Shown here: one piece after another, positions 26,339-35,854 of the stretch | How the letters are laid out: every line of letters starts with the position of its first letter | How positions within the stretch are numbered: the first letter of the stretch is position 1 | NCBI GenBank assembly: GCA_021162845.1 | Contig: JAGGXX010000050.1 | Coordinates: forward strand, 43,828-107,827 | DNA from: Thermoprotei archaeon | GTDB taxonomy: Archaea; Thermoproteota; Thermoprotei; QMSL01; B3-G16 | Reading direction: 5' to 3' | Length of the DNA stretch: 64,000 nt | Notes under the pieces: generated by a model | The model's database searches: none | What the model was told of the DNA's origin: nothing | The model's input: the letters and a program-made list of their open reading frames with translations, nothing else | Program-made: the position numbers and the translations under genes

Positions 26339-26878
26339 TTAGCCTGTGTGATGCAATAGTAAGAGCTCACCATACTCAACTAAAGCAGCTACGAGGAGCA
26401 TGATAGCTATTACAGGAAGAAGCTTTAGCATGCTCTTAAGACTCTTCCTTGTGGCGGAATGGAGGGCTATGGAATAAGCGAGGGCCTCGAGGATCCCATG
26501 AGGCAGGAAGATGGATGAAACTAGCGCTAAGTGTTGTGCAAGACCAGCCTCACTTGCGGATAGTATGGCCCCTAAGGCTATGCCAGTAGTGGCCGTGAAG
26601 TATAGAAAGGCTATCACACCGACATACGGCAGTGCCATTAACAGGGCTATCATCATGTTATGTTTAAAAATGTCGAATGCCGGAAAGGCACTCTCCATTA
26701 TTGTGGAAACGCGCTTTTTGGTGGCTTGGAGGAAAGTGTCCCTATATTCCCCTAGGGATGGTATGCTGGTAAATGCATAGAATGATATGAAGGCTGAGAA
26801 TAAGAGTAGGGCGTAGAAGAGCAACACATAAGGAGCTATACGCTTGATGAGCTTCCAAGCAAAATATGTCTCTTTCAT
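26339..26878 (-). CDS. SpoIIM-family (DUF95) integral membrane protein
   Basis: A 179-residue protein with about four hydrophobic segments: residues 15-37, 75-105, 118-140 and 152-172. The motif FKHNMMIALLMALPYVG followed by IFLPHGILEALAYSIA is characteristic of the SpoIIM/DUF95 family found in many archaea. The role in archaea is unknown; relatives may remodel membranes or act in transport. The gene stands between UroD-like and HD genes on the same strand, with 142 bases before the HD gene stop. Confidence 0.8.
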   Translation of the reverse strand: MKETYFAWKLIKRIAPYVLLFYALLLFSAFISFYAFTSIPSLGEYRDTFLQATKKRVSTIMESAFPAFDIFKHNMMIALLMALPYVGVIAFLYFTATTGIALGAILSASEAGLAQHLALVSSIFLPHGILEALAYSIALHSATRKSLKSMLKLLPVIAIMLLVAALVEYGELLLLHHTG

Positions 26879-27020
26879 CGGGTACTTAGTACCAACAAGT
26901 GGCTATTAAGGCCAACGTCCCTATTTTTCCCTAACAATATTCCCAGCGGAATATCAGGATATTATTCCAGTATTATTAACGATGGAGAAATGATAGAATA
27001 TTCATTGAGGAGTAGCCTAG

Positions 27021-27602
27021 TCAGGCCTCTCCCCTTAGCTCCTGCATTAAGCGCTTGAGGAACCTCTCCATAAATTCATGCCTTTCTAGAGCTAATCTCC
27101 TAGCTTCCTCCGTATACATGAGATCCTTAAGCTTGAGGAGCTTCGCATGGAAGTGCTCTATGGAGTCCTTTAAGCTCCTGCCTCGCCTCCCAGCCTCCAT
27201 GAAGCACCTAGCAACCCCTATAGCTCCTATTGCGTCCAGCTTATCGGCATCAGATAATATTCTTGCCTCTATGGATTTTGGCGCTTTCTGCATAGTATAA
27301 CTATGCGCCTTTATGGCCTCTACGACCTTCCGTATCTTCTCATCGGACATTCCGATTTCCCTTAATATCCCCTCGGCCATCTCTGCACTGATCAGTGCAT
27401 GATGGATCCTCCTCGCTTCCTCCAATGGCCTTCCTAGGTCGTGAAGTAATGCCGCAAGAGTTAGCACTTCGATATCTACTTCATCTGAGTAGGATTGTGC
27501 TATCCTTAAAGCTAAATTTAGAACTCTACGTACGTGATCATACCCATGACCAGGGATTCCTTGAAGCCTATCTTTTACCAGCTGTCTAATCCTTTCCATC
27601 AT
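27021..27602 (-). CDS. HD-domain phosphohydrolase
   Basis: About 194 residues of HD fold: HGYDHVRRVLNLAL (first histidine), LAALLHDLGRP (HD pair), RIHHALISAEMAEGIL and ILSDADKLDAIGAIGVARCF (last aspartate). These are metal ligands of the HD family. It probably hydrolyses a phosphomonoester or nucleotide. ATG 27602, with a second ATG next to it, follows AGAGGAG; the longer frame to 27683 starts in AT-rich promoter DNA and is unlikely. Confidence 0.87.
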   Translation of the reverse strand: MMERIRQLVKDRLQGIPGHGYDHVRRVLNLALRIAQSYSDEVDIEVLTLAALLHDLGRPLEEARRIHHALISAEMAEGILREIGMSDEKIRKVVEAIKAHSYTMQKAPKSIEARILSDADKLDAIGAIGVARCFMEAGRRGRSLKDSIEHFHAKLLKLKDLMYTEEARRLALERHEFMERFLKRLMQELRGEA

Positions 27603-27654
27603 AGCTCCTCTAAACTTATATCTTGCTAGGAGATTTAAGGTTGCTATTAAACTA

Positions 27655-27670
27655 TAAATATTAATATTTA
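27655..27670. promoter_or_regulatory. 16-bp AT palindrome in the HD/ATPase divergent promoter
   Basis: TAAATATTAATATTTA is a perfect palindrome whose centre lies about 60 bases from both divergent start codons (27602 and 27722). Box-A-like TTTAATATA at 27689-27697 would give a leaderless transcript for the ATPase gene. The palindrome may be an operator for both genes. Confidence 0.5.
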
Positions 27671-27721
27671 AAATAGTAAACAATAAAGTTTAATATAGAT
27701 AAATGAATACAAATATGTTTC

Positions 27722-28822
27722 ATGAAGCCAAATCCGTGGAAACCGCTGAGACTCAAGGATCTCCCCTTTAGGGATCAGCTCTTAGCAGAGCTAGAGGCGA
27801 TCGGAGACAGCCTAAGGAAGGGCGTTAAACTCAATTACCTTATATATGGCCCTCAGGGCATAGGGAAGACGAGCGTCTTATTATCCCTAATGGAGAGACT
27901 TAACGAACACGGGGAAGTAAATCATGTAAGGGCCATCTACCTTAACCCTGAATGGGAACTGCTCACTCCATCGGACTTTGAGGCACTCCTCCTCGATTTA
28001 CTCTCAAGGTTTAATATCAGACTAGACCCCTATGGCATAAGACGTATGATCAGTGAGATCAATAGAGGGCGACTTGATGGAGCCCTTCAGCTTATGGACC
28101 ACTTACTTAAAGAAAGTGATATTTACCTCCTCCTGCTAATTGATGATTTACCAGCCCTGACCAGATTAAGTCGCTATTCTGATGTAAGGACCACGCCTCA
28201 GAGGTTCTTCGATGCGATAGTAGAAAGCGACAACATATGCATGATAGCCTCCGCCGTTACATTTCAATCATTGAAAAGGGCTCTAGGAAAGGTATTCCCA
28301 TTTATCACGCTAAGGGAGCTCAGTCCCCTTAACGTCGGTGAAGTCAAGGTACTACTTGAGGACTTTATTGGCGGTTCGTTTGAGGTTACGGATGAGGCCG
28401 CATATGAGGCTTGGAGGATCACCGGAGGGCTCCCGCTTTATATTCACATACTCGGCCTAGAACTCACTAGAAGGAGCGTTAAGGTCATTACAGCTGAGCA
28501 CATAAGAGGGATCGTGAGGGAGTCCGCTATTAGCCCATGGGGACTCTTCAACTTGCAGATGCGTCTTCTCCACTTAAAGTTCACTCCCAAGGTCGGCAGC
28601 GGCATATCCCTGAGGATATTGAGGGAGATAGTGAGAGGTGAGTACACGGTATCGGAGCTAGCCAAGAGGTTGGGACGGCACTATCAATACATAGCTACTT
28701 ATTTGAGGAGACTCCGTGAAGCAGGGCTCCCCATAGAGATTAAGGATGGCATACCTAAGATAAAGGACGAAGTCTATGCCTTATGGCTTCGGAACGCATC
28801 ACCATGTAACATCACGTTTTAG
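27722..28822 (+). CDS. archaeal AAA-type P-loop ATPase with winged helix
   Basis: The 366-residue protein has YGPQGIGKTS (Walker A, residues about 43-52), LLLLIDDLPAL (Walker B) and a lid domain, followed by a C-terminal winged-helix region (EYTVSELAKRLGRHYQYIATYLRRLREAGL). This matches the STAND-like archaeal ATPase family, usually of unknown role and sometimes linked to mobile or signalling functions. The ATG is placed about 26 bases after a box A, so the mRNA is likely leaderless. It converges on a hypothetical gene, overlapping by 11 bases. Confidence 0.8.
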   Translation: MKPNPWKPLRLKDLPFRDQLLAELEAIGDSLRKGVKLNYLIYGPQGIGKTSVLLSLMERLNEHGEVNHVRAIYLNPEWELLTPSDFEALLLDLLSRFNIRLDPYGIRRMISEINRGRLDGALQLMDHLLKESDIYLLLLIDDLPALTRLSRYSDVRTTPQRFFDAIVESDNICMIASAVTFQSLKRALGKVFPFITLRELSPLNVGEVKVLLEDFIGGSFEVTDEAAYEAWRITGGLPLYIHILGLELTRRSVKVITAEHIRGIVRESAISPWGLFNLQMRLLHLKFTPKVGSGISLRILREIVRGEYTVSELAKRLGRHYQYIATYLRRLREAGLPIEIKDGIPKIKDEVYALWLRNASPCNITF

Positions 28823-29264
28823 CCTTACTTAGAGGCTCGTAACCGCGCCTCCTAGCTATTTCCTCTAGGGCTTCTACGTATTTCTTCCTGAAGCCCAGGT
28901 AAATACCTCCTTCCTTGCCACCTACCCAGGCTATGCTACTCTCCCCAGGCCCGATAACGCGATTTATATCGCTACATAATAGCCTGACCTCAGTCACATA
29001 GCGATCATCAAACCTCACTACTCTTCTAAGCTTAATCTTAAGGCCTCCATTGAATGCCTGGATCCTCAGGAACTCACCACCTGAAGGCGGTATGATGTCG
29101 TTGATGCGTGGATGCTCTATATCGAGGTGAGTTACCCTAGCGCGGGAATATCCCTTTACGTGTAAATAGACCTCAACTCCCTTGAGCTCTATATGTGGAG
29201 GCTCCAAGAAGACCCTTGCCGTCAGAGGGATTTTGCCGGGGCCAGGCCCTGTCATAACTGACAC
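28812..29264 (-). CDS. hypothetical protein
   Basis: I do not recognise this 150-residue protein. It is beta-rich over the first 110 residues (RVFLEPPHIELKGVEVYLHV, LKIKLRRVVRFDD) and ends in a charged helix (KKYVEALEEIARRRGYE). A GPGESSIAWVGGKEGG loop is glycine-rich. It has a single cysteine and no membrane segment. The start is GTG 29264 or ATG at residue 4. It lies just after the chelatase-like gene in the same direction (25-base gap), so it may be in the same operon, and its 3' end overlaps the ATPase gene on the other strand by 11 bases. Confidence 0.6.
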   Translation of the reverse strand: MSVMTGPGPGKIPLTARVFLEPPHIELKGVEVYLHVKGYSRARVTHLDIEHPRINDIIPPSGGEFLRIQAFNGGLKIKLRRVVRFDDRYVTEVRLLCSDINRVIGPGESSIAWVGGKEGGIYLGFRKKYVEALEEIARRRGYEPLSKAKT

Positions 29265-29289
29265 TACGACTTTTTAGTGCCCGGTTAGC

Positions 29290-31320
29290 TTATCCCACTA
29301 ATGGGACTCTTATCTGCTTCGCCTCAAGTGATTCAACGAGGACGTCCATCAGATCTAGGGATAGCGCTACCTCAAATGGTAGCCTCGTATCTATGACTAT
29401 GCTCTCAACGCCAAGCTTTCTTATGCTCTTACCGAGGGCGGATATCTCATCCCTTATGGAGCCTGCGGGATTCATGGCTACGTTGGCTTTCCCATCCGTC
29501 ACTATTATGAGGCTCACTTTCAGGCCTTTATGCTTAAGCTTCTCCCTTCGTATCAGCTTGTAGCTTTCGAGAAGGGCATGCGATAGGGGAGTCTTGCCGC
29601 CTGTGGGCAGCCTCTCCAGCTCCCTCATGACCCGTGTATAGTTCCGCGTTGGCTCTACCAAAACAACAGCTCCCTTCCTCCTGAATACGACTAAGGAGAC
29701 GTATTCCTTACCTATGTAGGCCCTCTTCGCTAGGTTCCATATTATGCCCTTAGCTAGCTCTATCCTCTTAAGAGCCGCCATGGAGCCGCTGGAATCTAGG
29801 ACGAAGACTATGAGGTGAGAGACCGGTCTTTTACGAACCTTTTCCCTTAGGTCATCTTCCCTAATCGAGAGGGGTATCCTTCTGATCTCCTTAATGACGC
29901 GGAGTGCGGCAGCCCTTATAGTGGCATCGATCGCTATGTCCTTTACCTTAGTTGGATCCCTAGGTATAGTATACGATATGTAAAGACCAGAAAGGCCTCC
30001 CACCTCCTTTACGTAAGTCCGCCTTGAGGCGCGAAGTCCGCCTCTATTCCCGCGCTTCGCGCTTTTTAGTTGTAACATGTTACCTAAATCGAGATCCTTA
30101 CGGACGCCAAATACGCGTTCACGCATCACTGACATGTAGTATGAAATGGAGGGATCAGAACCTAAGTTCTGCTGGAACGTCAGAAAGGAGCCATTGCGAG
30201 GGCTGAAACTCTGCCATCCCTCCCCTTGCCCTCTGCTCATACGAAATTTACTAAAAAAATCGTGTTGCGATCCGCTTCTGAAGCCCCTGTTTAGATCTAA
30301 GTCTAGATTACGTAGCATCTCCCTTACATCTCTCTCGTCCTCAAACGGAAGCTTCTTAAGCCTGTGTGGGAGGACTAACTCTAATGCTTGCTTGACGTCC
30401 TCCATCTTGACTTTCCTCCTCTTGTTAAAAGCGGCTATAGCCCTAGCGCTTCTTACTGCCGTTATCTCAGCCCTATGTGTCGTTATTCTCAGCTCACTAC
30501 ATAGCTTAGCTATGAACCTCACTAGATCTTTATCCATCTTGACATCCCTTAGCATCTCCTTAGCCTCTACGATTCTCTTCCTAAGCCTATTCTCCCTATC
30601 TAAGTACTTTTTCATGAACCCCTCTGGGTCCTCACTGAACTCCTCTACGCGCTCTACGATCTCAGCTCTGAGCTCCGGATCGTTTATCACTTCTATATCG
30701 ACTACTAGGCCGAATCTATCTAGGATCTGAGGTCGTAGTTCACCTTCCTCAGGGTTCATACTGCCCACGAGTATGAATTTAGCTGGGTGTCGAACTGAAA
30801 TACCCTCACGCTCGACGATGTTCCACCCTGAGGCCGCGGCATCGAGGAGTACGTCGGCTATATAGTCATCAAGGAGGTTTACCTCATCTATGTAAAGTAT
30901 ATTCCTATTAGCCTCGGCCAGTATACCCGGTTCCAGCGCTTTTATCCCCTCTGTGAGGGCGCGCTTCACGTCAAGTGAACCGACCACGCGATCTATAGAG
31001 GCATTAAGGGGTAAGTCAACCACTCTCATGCGCTTATATGTAATGGCCAGTCTCTCCCCATTGGACCATCTAGTATAACAATCATCGCACATCTCAGCCG
31101 CGTTATCGGGGTTACAGTTAAAAGGGCATCCATCAACGACCTTTATATCAGGTAGAACCTGAGCGAAAGCCCTAACCATCGTGGACTTACCCGTCCCCTT
31201 ATCCCCCTTAAGGAGGACACCCCCTATTAGGGGATTAATGGCATTAAGTATAAGCGCGAGCTTAGCCTTCGCCTGACCTACTATAGCCGTGAAGGGGAAC
31301 ACATATGACCTACGATCCAA
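29290..31320 (-). CDS. magnesium-chelatase-like fused ChlI/ChlD protein
   Basis: About 676 residues. The N-terminal AAA+ module has [20 protein letters not shown] (Walker A, Lys about 45), [12 protein letters not shown] (Walker B) and [18 protein letters not shown] four-cysteine segment, CPFNC and CDDC, follows Walker A. A basic/acidic linker leads to a C-terminal VWA domain with the MIDAS motif DSSGSM (Asp about 509). The large CobN/ChlH subunit is not in the window, so the metal inserted, if any, is unknown; cobalt or a role as an AAA-VWA chaperone are options. GGTGAT precedes TTG 31320; GTG 31329 is an alternative. Confidence 0.88.
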   Translation of the reverse strand: MDRRSYVFPFTAIVGQAKAKLALILNAINPLIGGVLLKGDKGTGKSTMVRAFAQVLPDIKVVDGCPFNCNPDNAAEMCDDCYTRWSNGERLAITYKRMRVVDLPLNASIDRVVGSLDVKRALTEGIKALEPGILAEANRNILYIDEVNLLDDYIADVLLDAAASGWNIVEREGISVRHPAKFILVGSMNPEEGELRPQILDRFGLVVDIEVINDPELRAEIVERVEEFSEDPEGFMKKYLDRENRLRKRIVEAKEMLRDVKMDKDLVRFIAKLCSELRITTHRAEITAVRSARAIAAFNKRRKVKMEDVKQALELVLPHRLKKLPFEDERDVREMLRNLDLDLNRGFRSGSQHDFFSKFRMSRGQGEGWQSFSPRNGSFLTFQQNLGSDPSISYYMSVMRERVFGVRKDLDLGNMLQLKSAKRGNRGGLRASRRTYVKEVGGLSGLYISYTIPRDPTKVKDIAIDATIRAAALRVIKEIRRIPLSIREDDLREKVRKRPVSHLIVFVLDSSGSMAALKRIELAKGIIWNLAKRAYIGKEYVSLVVFRRKGAVVLVEPTRNYTRVMRELERLPTGGKTPLSHALLESYKLIRREKLKHKGLKVSLIIVTDGKANVAMNPAGSIRDEISALGKSIRKLGVESIVIDTRLPFEVALSLDLMDVLVESLEAKQIRVPLVG

Positions 31321-31549
31321 ACATATCACCGCTCTGCTAAGAGAAAGTTAGCAATCTCTCCTTTATAGTTTAGCCCTAATATCCATAAAGACGAGACTAC
31401 CTATTAGGGGAATAGTCACCTTAATACCCATCCCATCGATCCTTCGTTAACATTATTTAAAGGAAGCATCATCTTCATCGGAGGGGATCCCTAAAGCCTC
31501 ACGCTTATCTACTCGTAGCCTCTAATTAGGGTGAATATAGTGGTGCGTT

Positions 31550-32482
31550 ATGGTAGTATCCTTGGTTAGGAGCGAGGATCATTACGAAGGGGTATATGAG
31601 GCCTTGAGGCGCTTGGGGGATGCGTTAGTGAAGAAAATGGAGGAAGCAAAAGACATTATGGTTAAACCCAACTTCGTCTCAGCATATACCTCGCTAAGCG
31701 CAACGCCAGTGGACTCGGTGAGGGCGATTCTAGACTTCATCTATACTCACGTGGGTGAAAGGAGAGTGCTTATTGCTGAGGGGCCTACGATAGGCTCCTT
31801 CAGGGAAGCGCTTGATAACTACGGCTATCTTGAGCTAAAAAGGGCATACGATGTCGCATTTGTTGATCTAAATGCCGATGCTGGTAGGGCCTTCAAGGTC
31901 TATGATTCCTCTCTCCGAAAGCGGGTGAGCATATACGTGGCGGAGCACGCGCTCAAATCTGACTTTAGGATATCCATATGCAGGCCGAAGACGCATGATA
32001 CCGTAATAGTCACACTTGCCATAAAGAACCTAGTAATGGGCGCTATAAAGTCACCATATAAGGGGAGGATGCACCAGGGATATAGCGCTATTAACCTTAA
32101 CATAGCCCTTATGGCGGTTCACCTCATGCCCGAATTAGCAGTGATAGACGGTTATGTGGGCATGGAGGGGAATGGCCCTGTAGATGGGAGTGCTGTCGAC
32201 TGGGGAATCGCGATAGCTGGCTTAAACGCGTTAGAAGTGGATGGGCTGGCCTCATGGATGATGGGCTTTGATCCATATGAGATCGGATACCTCTACCTGC
32301 TCCATGTCGCGGGATATGGGGAACTTAAAGTCGATAAAGTAGAGGTCTTAGGCGAGAGCCCTAAAGTGTGGAGGCGTAGATTTAGACCACATAGGGGGTA
32401 CGAGGCCCAAAAAGGGTGGATTTCATCCAAGGATAAGCTTGAGGAGATAATAAGGAGCGAGCTTGGAAAAGCTCATACCTAA
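31550..32482 (+). CDS. DUF362-family protein
   Basis: The 310-residue protein matches DUF362 (COG2006): KDIMVKPNFVS, RRVLIAEGPT, DFRISICRPKTHDTVIVTLAIKNLVMG and VIDGYVGMEGNGPVDG, with the GIAIAGLNALEVDGLA end. Some family members carry ferredoxin domains; this one does not. The biochemical function of DUF362 is unknown. Promoter: TATTTAAAGG at 31452-31461. It is divergent from the chelatase-like gene across 220 bases and convergent with the PF04008-type gene. Confidence 0.82.
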   Translation: MVVSLVRSEDHYEGVYEALRRLGDALVKKMEEAKDIMVKPNFVSAYTSLSATPVDSVRAILDFIYTHVGERRVLIAEGPTIGSFREALDNYGYLELKRAYDVAFVDLNADAGRAFKVYDSSLRKRVSIYVAEHALKSDFRISICRPKTHDTVIVTLAIKNLVMGAIKSPYKGRMHQGYSAINLNIALMAVHLMPELAVIDGYVGMEGNGPVDGSAVDWGIAIAGLNALEVDGLASWMMGFDPYEIGYLYLLHVAGYGELKVDKVEVLGESPKVWRRRFRPHRGYEAQKGWISSKDKLEEIIRSELGKAHT

Positions 32483-32530
32483 TTGAGCTCAAAAAGCCTA
32501 GGTGGTATTTTTAGGCTTGAAAAGCCGTCC

Positions 32531-33019
32531 TCACCTCTTATAGCCTATCTCCCTCAGGAACTTCCTCCTCTCCTCCTTCTCCTTCTCTCCCTCTACGCCT
32601 AAGCTCTTGTAGCCGTCCACTATCCCGAGAACTGCACGCCCTTGATCCGTCTCCCCAACTATTATCTGAACTGGATTACCGGTTGCAGCGTAAAGCGTTA
32701 CGACCTCAGGGACAGCCCTTATTCTATCGATTACGTTAATGGGATAAGCGTTCTTAAGGTATATGACGAAGAAATGCCCGGCTGCGACTTTACGTGCCGC
32801 TTCCACCGCTAGCTTCGTAGCCTCTTCATCATTGCCATCGTATCTTATCAATCTAGGTCCTGAGGACTCACAAAAGGCTAGGCCGAACTTTACATTAGGC
32901 ACGGCGTTTACTACAGCCTCATATAGGTCTTCCACGGTCTTTATGAAGTGTGCTTGTCCTAGGACGATATTATAGCCCTTAGGAACCTCTATGCCTATTA
33001 CCTCAAGCTTCACACTCAT
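32531..33019 (-). CDS. PF04008-type protein (adenosine-specific kinase family)
   Basis: About 162 residues of a small alpha/beta protein typical of archaea and a few bacteria: EVPKGYNIVLGQAHFIKT, VKFGLAFCESSGPRLIR, HFFVIYLKNAYPINV and PVQIIVGETDQGRAVLGIVDG. The family was named adenosine-specific kinase on structural grounds; the physiological reaction is not settled. ATG 33019 follows GAGGG; a longer frame to 33055 overlaps herA and is less likely. It follows herA by 16 bases, so it is probably the third gene of the nurA-herA unit. Confidence 0.82.
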   Translation of the reverse strand: MSVKLEVIGIEVPKGYNIVLGQAHFIKTVEDLYEAVVNAVPNVKFGLAFCESSGPRLIRYDGNDEEATKLAVEAARKVAAGHFFVIYLKNAYPINVIDRIRAVPEVVTLYAATGNPVQIIVGETDQGRAVLGIVDGYKSLGVEGEKEKEERRKFLREIGYKR

Positions 33020-33035
33020 GCACGCCCTCGATTTA

Positions 33036-34673
33036 CTATGCATACCCTCCCTCATATAACCTACTATATGCCTTTTTCACGCGCAGCCTACTACGCACTA
33101 GGGCAAGCTCTTTGTTAAGTTCCCTCCTCACAAGCTCCTCGTAAGAGTGAACTTTAAAGGGAACAGCGAATTTCATGCCCGAAGGCGGAGAGATGAGCAA
33201 GCCTTCTCCCCTGTCTAGGTTCTTTATCTCTTCTTCAAAGCCATCAAGATAGGGTGTGTAATTTACCACCTTCATGAAATCCGGCCTGGTAGGCAATGGT
33301 AGCACTATCTTGGTGAGCTGTTGCCTTATTATCGTTTCCTCTAGATCGCCCGGCATTTGGGTGATAGCGCATAAGCCTATCTTATACTTCCTACCTCTCT
33401 TGCTTATGGTACTGAATATGTTATCCCTCCGCTCTCCCCTCCTAATCAAGGCGGCTTTGGAGAGGTAGCGATGAGCCTCTTCTACCATTATCAGTACTAT
33501 CGGCATATCCTTCCAGGAAATCGGCTCCCTCTTGCGCATACCTTCGTAGAACCTGAAGACTCTCCTGGCTAGGAGGACGGCTAATAGCTTTTCCTGAGCC
33601 TCAGTAGCAAATGGCATATCAACTAGTATGACGCTTCCACCCGCTACGGCTTTTAATATAGCCCCGATGACATCGTATCTAGCCTCAGGCGTGAATACCC
33701 TATCCCCGAGCATATACGCGATCTTGCGTTTAGTAGCCGCTATGGTGTTCTTAGGTACATCCCTATTGAGCAGGGAATAGAGTACCTCCACTCTCTCCTT
33801 CACTAGTCGCTCAAGCCAGCCCTCCTGTAGCCTCCTCCATAAAAGCCATAAGAAGGCTTCCTGCTGAGGACTAAACTCCCCAGTCTCTATGAAGTCCTCA
33901 GGGTGTAGTTCGTCGTATGCTATCTTAAGCGGATAGGCGTTTACGATCCTACGGAAAATGATACCGCGATATGAGAATCTATACTCGTACTTACATGGCC
34001 GCTCGACCACATTGGTCACGTAGAGTAACTTCTTCTCGGAATTGGGGGAGTGCACGAGTCCCAAGTGATCTACATCTCCACCATCGAAGTACTCATTTTC
34101 AGTATCTATTAATATGAGTGAGTACTTGTTATCAGAGTGAAGTATGTTCCAGGCGAGAACCTTACCTAAATTAGTCTTCCCCCCTCCAGTTATGGAGGTT
34201 ATCAGTATGTGATGGGGAAATGCCCTTTCGCCTGAGATCGTAACCCTGAAGTTTGTTACCTTCCGCCCCATTCTAACGTATCCGAGTTCTATATCCCCAT
34301 TGTCTAAGTTCAAGGCCCGGAGCTCCTGTTTAGTGAGGGTCTCGACTTCAGTGAATAAATGAGGTACGGAGACAGGCCTTCTGGCTCTACCATCAGCTCC
34401 TATCTCGGCTATGAGCTGAGCTAATGCCGTATCATAATACCTTAGAGGCCTATCGAAGATCTCGAGGCTCTGATCATTACTCCTTCTATGGGAGAGTCTT
34501 GCTACTTCCACTGCCGTAAGCAGGGATTCAGGTTTGAAGTCAAAAACCTTAAGCACGTAGATAGTGTTGCCGTCAACTACCTTTAAGAGATCTCCTCTCT
34601 CGACCCTGATTCCCTCTTTTATCCTGAATTTTACTATAATCCCCTCAACCCATACGATAACTCCTACCTTCAA
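33036..34673 (-). CDS. herA: HerA-like DNA translocase/helicase
   Basis: The 545-residue ATPase has a HAS-barrel-like N terminus (residues 1-45), ITSITGGGKTN (Walker A, Lys 166), VLIMVEEAHRYL (Walker B) and STISKRGRKYKIGLCAITQMP (HerA/FtsK-like arginine-finger region). HerA forms hexamers that drive NurA in DNA end resection with Mre11-Rad50. Its ATG overlaps the end of nurA by 29 bases. The mre11 and rad50 genes, common neighbours, are not in the window. Confidence 0.92.
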   Translation of the reverse strand: MKVGVIVWVEGIIVKFRIKEGIRVERGDLLKVVDGNTIYVLKVFDFKPESLLTAVEVARLSHRRSNDQSLEIFDRPLRYYDTALAQLIAEIGADGRARRPVSVPHLFTEVETLTKQELRALNLDNGDIELGYVRMGRKVTNFRVTISGERAFPHHILITSITGGGKTNLGKVLAWNILHSDNKYSLILIDTENEYFDGGDVDHLGLVHSPNSEKKLLYVTNVVERPCKYEYRFSYRGIIFRRIVNAYPLKIAYDELHPEDFIETGEFSPQQEAFLWLLWRRLQEGWLERLVKERVEVLYSLLNRDVPKNTIAATKRKIAYMLGDRVFTPEARYDVIGAILKAVAGGSVILVDMPFATEAQEKLLAVLLARRVFRFYEGMRKREPISWKDMPIVLIMVEEAHRYLSKAALIRRGERRDNIFSTISKRGRKYKIGLCAITQMPGDLEETIIRQQLTKIVLPLPTRPDFMKVVNYTPYLDGFEEEIKNLDRGEGLLISPPSGMKFAVPFKVHSYEELVRRELNKELALVRSRLRVKKAYSRLYEGGYA

Positions 34674-35616
34674 GATCCCGCCTCCTGAAGCAACATAGAT
34701 CCAGGGGCTCAGCTAATCCCCTCAAACGCTCTTCAACGGCCTCCCTCGCTATTTCAAGCTCATACTTGAAGATCTTAGAGTCCCTATGGGCCTCGATAAG
34801 GGGAAATGGGTAGCCTGGAAGAGCTGGATCTTGGAGAGCCGCCACTTTGCCTAGTACGTCAACCAAATCCTCCTGAGGAGCATAGACGTCCATACGGAAG
34901 ACATACGGTGATTCCGGTGAAAGCTTAACGACCGTTACCTCTCCCATCATTCTCGCGTAAAGCCCATGAGGGAAGAGCGGATGATAATACCATGTATCGT
35001 ATCCCAATAGCGCTCCCCTCAGGGCTAAGTAGCTTAGAAGGGGTGTTCCGTCCTCCAATGTGAGGGTCGAGGACTTGCATATACCTACTACTGAGCACTG
35101 CTTCGCTACCGCCTTCTTAAATAGGCTTTTCCGTCCCTTGTACGCCAGATTTATGAGACCTCTATCGAGAAGCAATAGGTCAGGCTCATGTTTTTCAATG
35201 ACTTCCTCAGCTATAGAATACTCCATTTGAGCCATTCGCTTAAGAGCCTCCCTCCTCGAGATCGCCGTTATGAGTTTAAATGATTCCTTAAGCTCAATTC
35301 TCCTCTTCCCCACGAAGACCTCCATCGCTGTCTTAATCAGATACGCCTTAAGGGAACCGAAGTCCATGAGAAGTTTGAGGGAGGAGTCGAGCGCGCATAC
35401 ATGAATGAAATTACCATCATAAGCCATAAGCTTGTGAAAAAACGAGTCACTAACAATCTCTCCTCTGAGGGAGATCTTATCGATTCTGAGAATAGGTCTT
35501 AGGGGAGGAGCATGAAGGGCATAGGCAAGTGAAATTCTCAACTTACTGGTCAGCCTTTCCAGATCATCCTTGAGAACTTCGTATAACCTTATCTCCTTAA
35601 CATTCATGAAGACCAC
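34645..35616 (-). CDS. nurA: NurA-family 5'-3' nuclease
   Basis: The 323-residue protein has the NurA core: VCALDSSLKLL (Asp 77), RMAQMEYS (Glu near 132), LLLLDRGL (Asp 151), VVGICKSSTL and a late PFPLIEAHRDSKI histidine. These match the two-metal active site. With HerA it resects DNA ends in homologous recombination. The GTG 35616 frame begins close to where a GATAAAATTTATC box (about 35645) would start transcription; ATG 35607 is the alternative start. It is divergent from the CARF-like regulator. Confidence 0.88.
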   Translation of the reverse strand: MVFMNVKEIRLYEVLKDDLERLTSKLRISLAYALHAPPLRPILRIDKISLRGEIVSDSFFHKLMAYDGNFIHVCALDSSLKLLMDFGSLKAYLIKTAMEVFVGKRRIELKESFKLITAISRREALKRMAQMEYSIAEEVIEKHEPDLLLLDRGLINLAYKGRKSLFKKAVAKQCSVVGICKSSTLTLEDGTPLLSYLALRGALLGYDTWYYHPLFPHGLYARMMGEVTVVKLSPESPYVFRMDVYAPQEDLVDVLGKVAALQDPALPGYPFPLIEAHRDSKIFKYELEIAREAVEERLRGLAEPLDLCCFRRRDLEGRSYRMG

Positions 35617-35696
35617 GTCTTCATAGGAGAAGAGATATAGATAAATTTTATCATGCTAAGCACTAAATGAGGACCTTTAATTAATCTTTATTATAG

Positions 35697-35811
35697 TATC
35701 ATGATATGCAATATTGTAATGTAATATCTGGTTTTTGAGTTCATGTGTCTCTGATGATGACATCGTATTACAGTAACCATGAAGTTGATACTGTAGCATA
35801 ATGTTTATATC
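35697..35811 (+). promoter_or_regulatory. dyads and box A upstream of the CARF-like gene
   Basis: TATCATGATA (35697-35706) is a perfect palindrome. TACAGT (35769-35774) and ACTGTA (35790-35795) are inverted, with centres 21 bases apart. TTTATATC at 35804-35811 is a likely box A for the gene starting at 35855, so the second dyad is just upstream of the promoter, a place expected for an activator site. Confidence 0.5.
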
Positions 35812-35854
35812 ATTATGAGTTCAATAGATACCATGAAGAGCAAGGTGCTACTAA

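Noticed and set aside
27722..28822. The ATPase as part of a mobile element
   Set aside because: No integrase, terminal repeats or att-like duplication was seen beside it.
30146..30730. A 194-codon plus-strand ORF inside the chelatase-like gene
   Set aside because: It is antisense to strong AAA+ motifs and has Leu/Ser-rich composition typical of shadow frames.
35752..35800. A C-box-like TGATGATGA before the CARF-like gene
   Set aside because: No box D (CTGA) follows within the normal distance, so it is not a C/D RNA.
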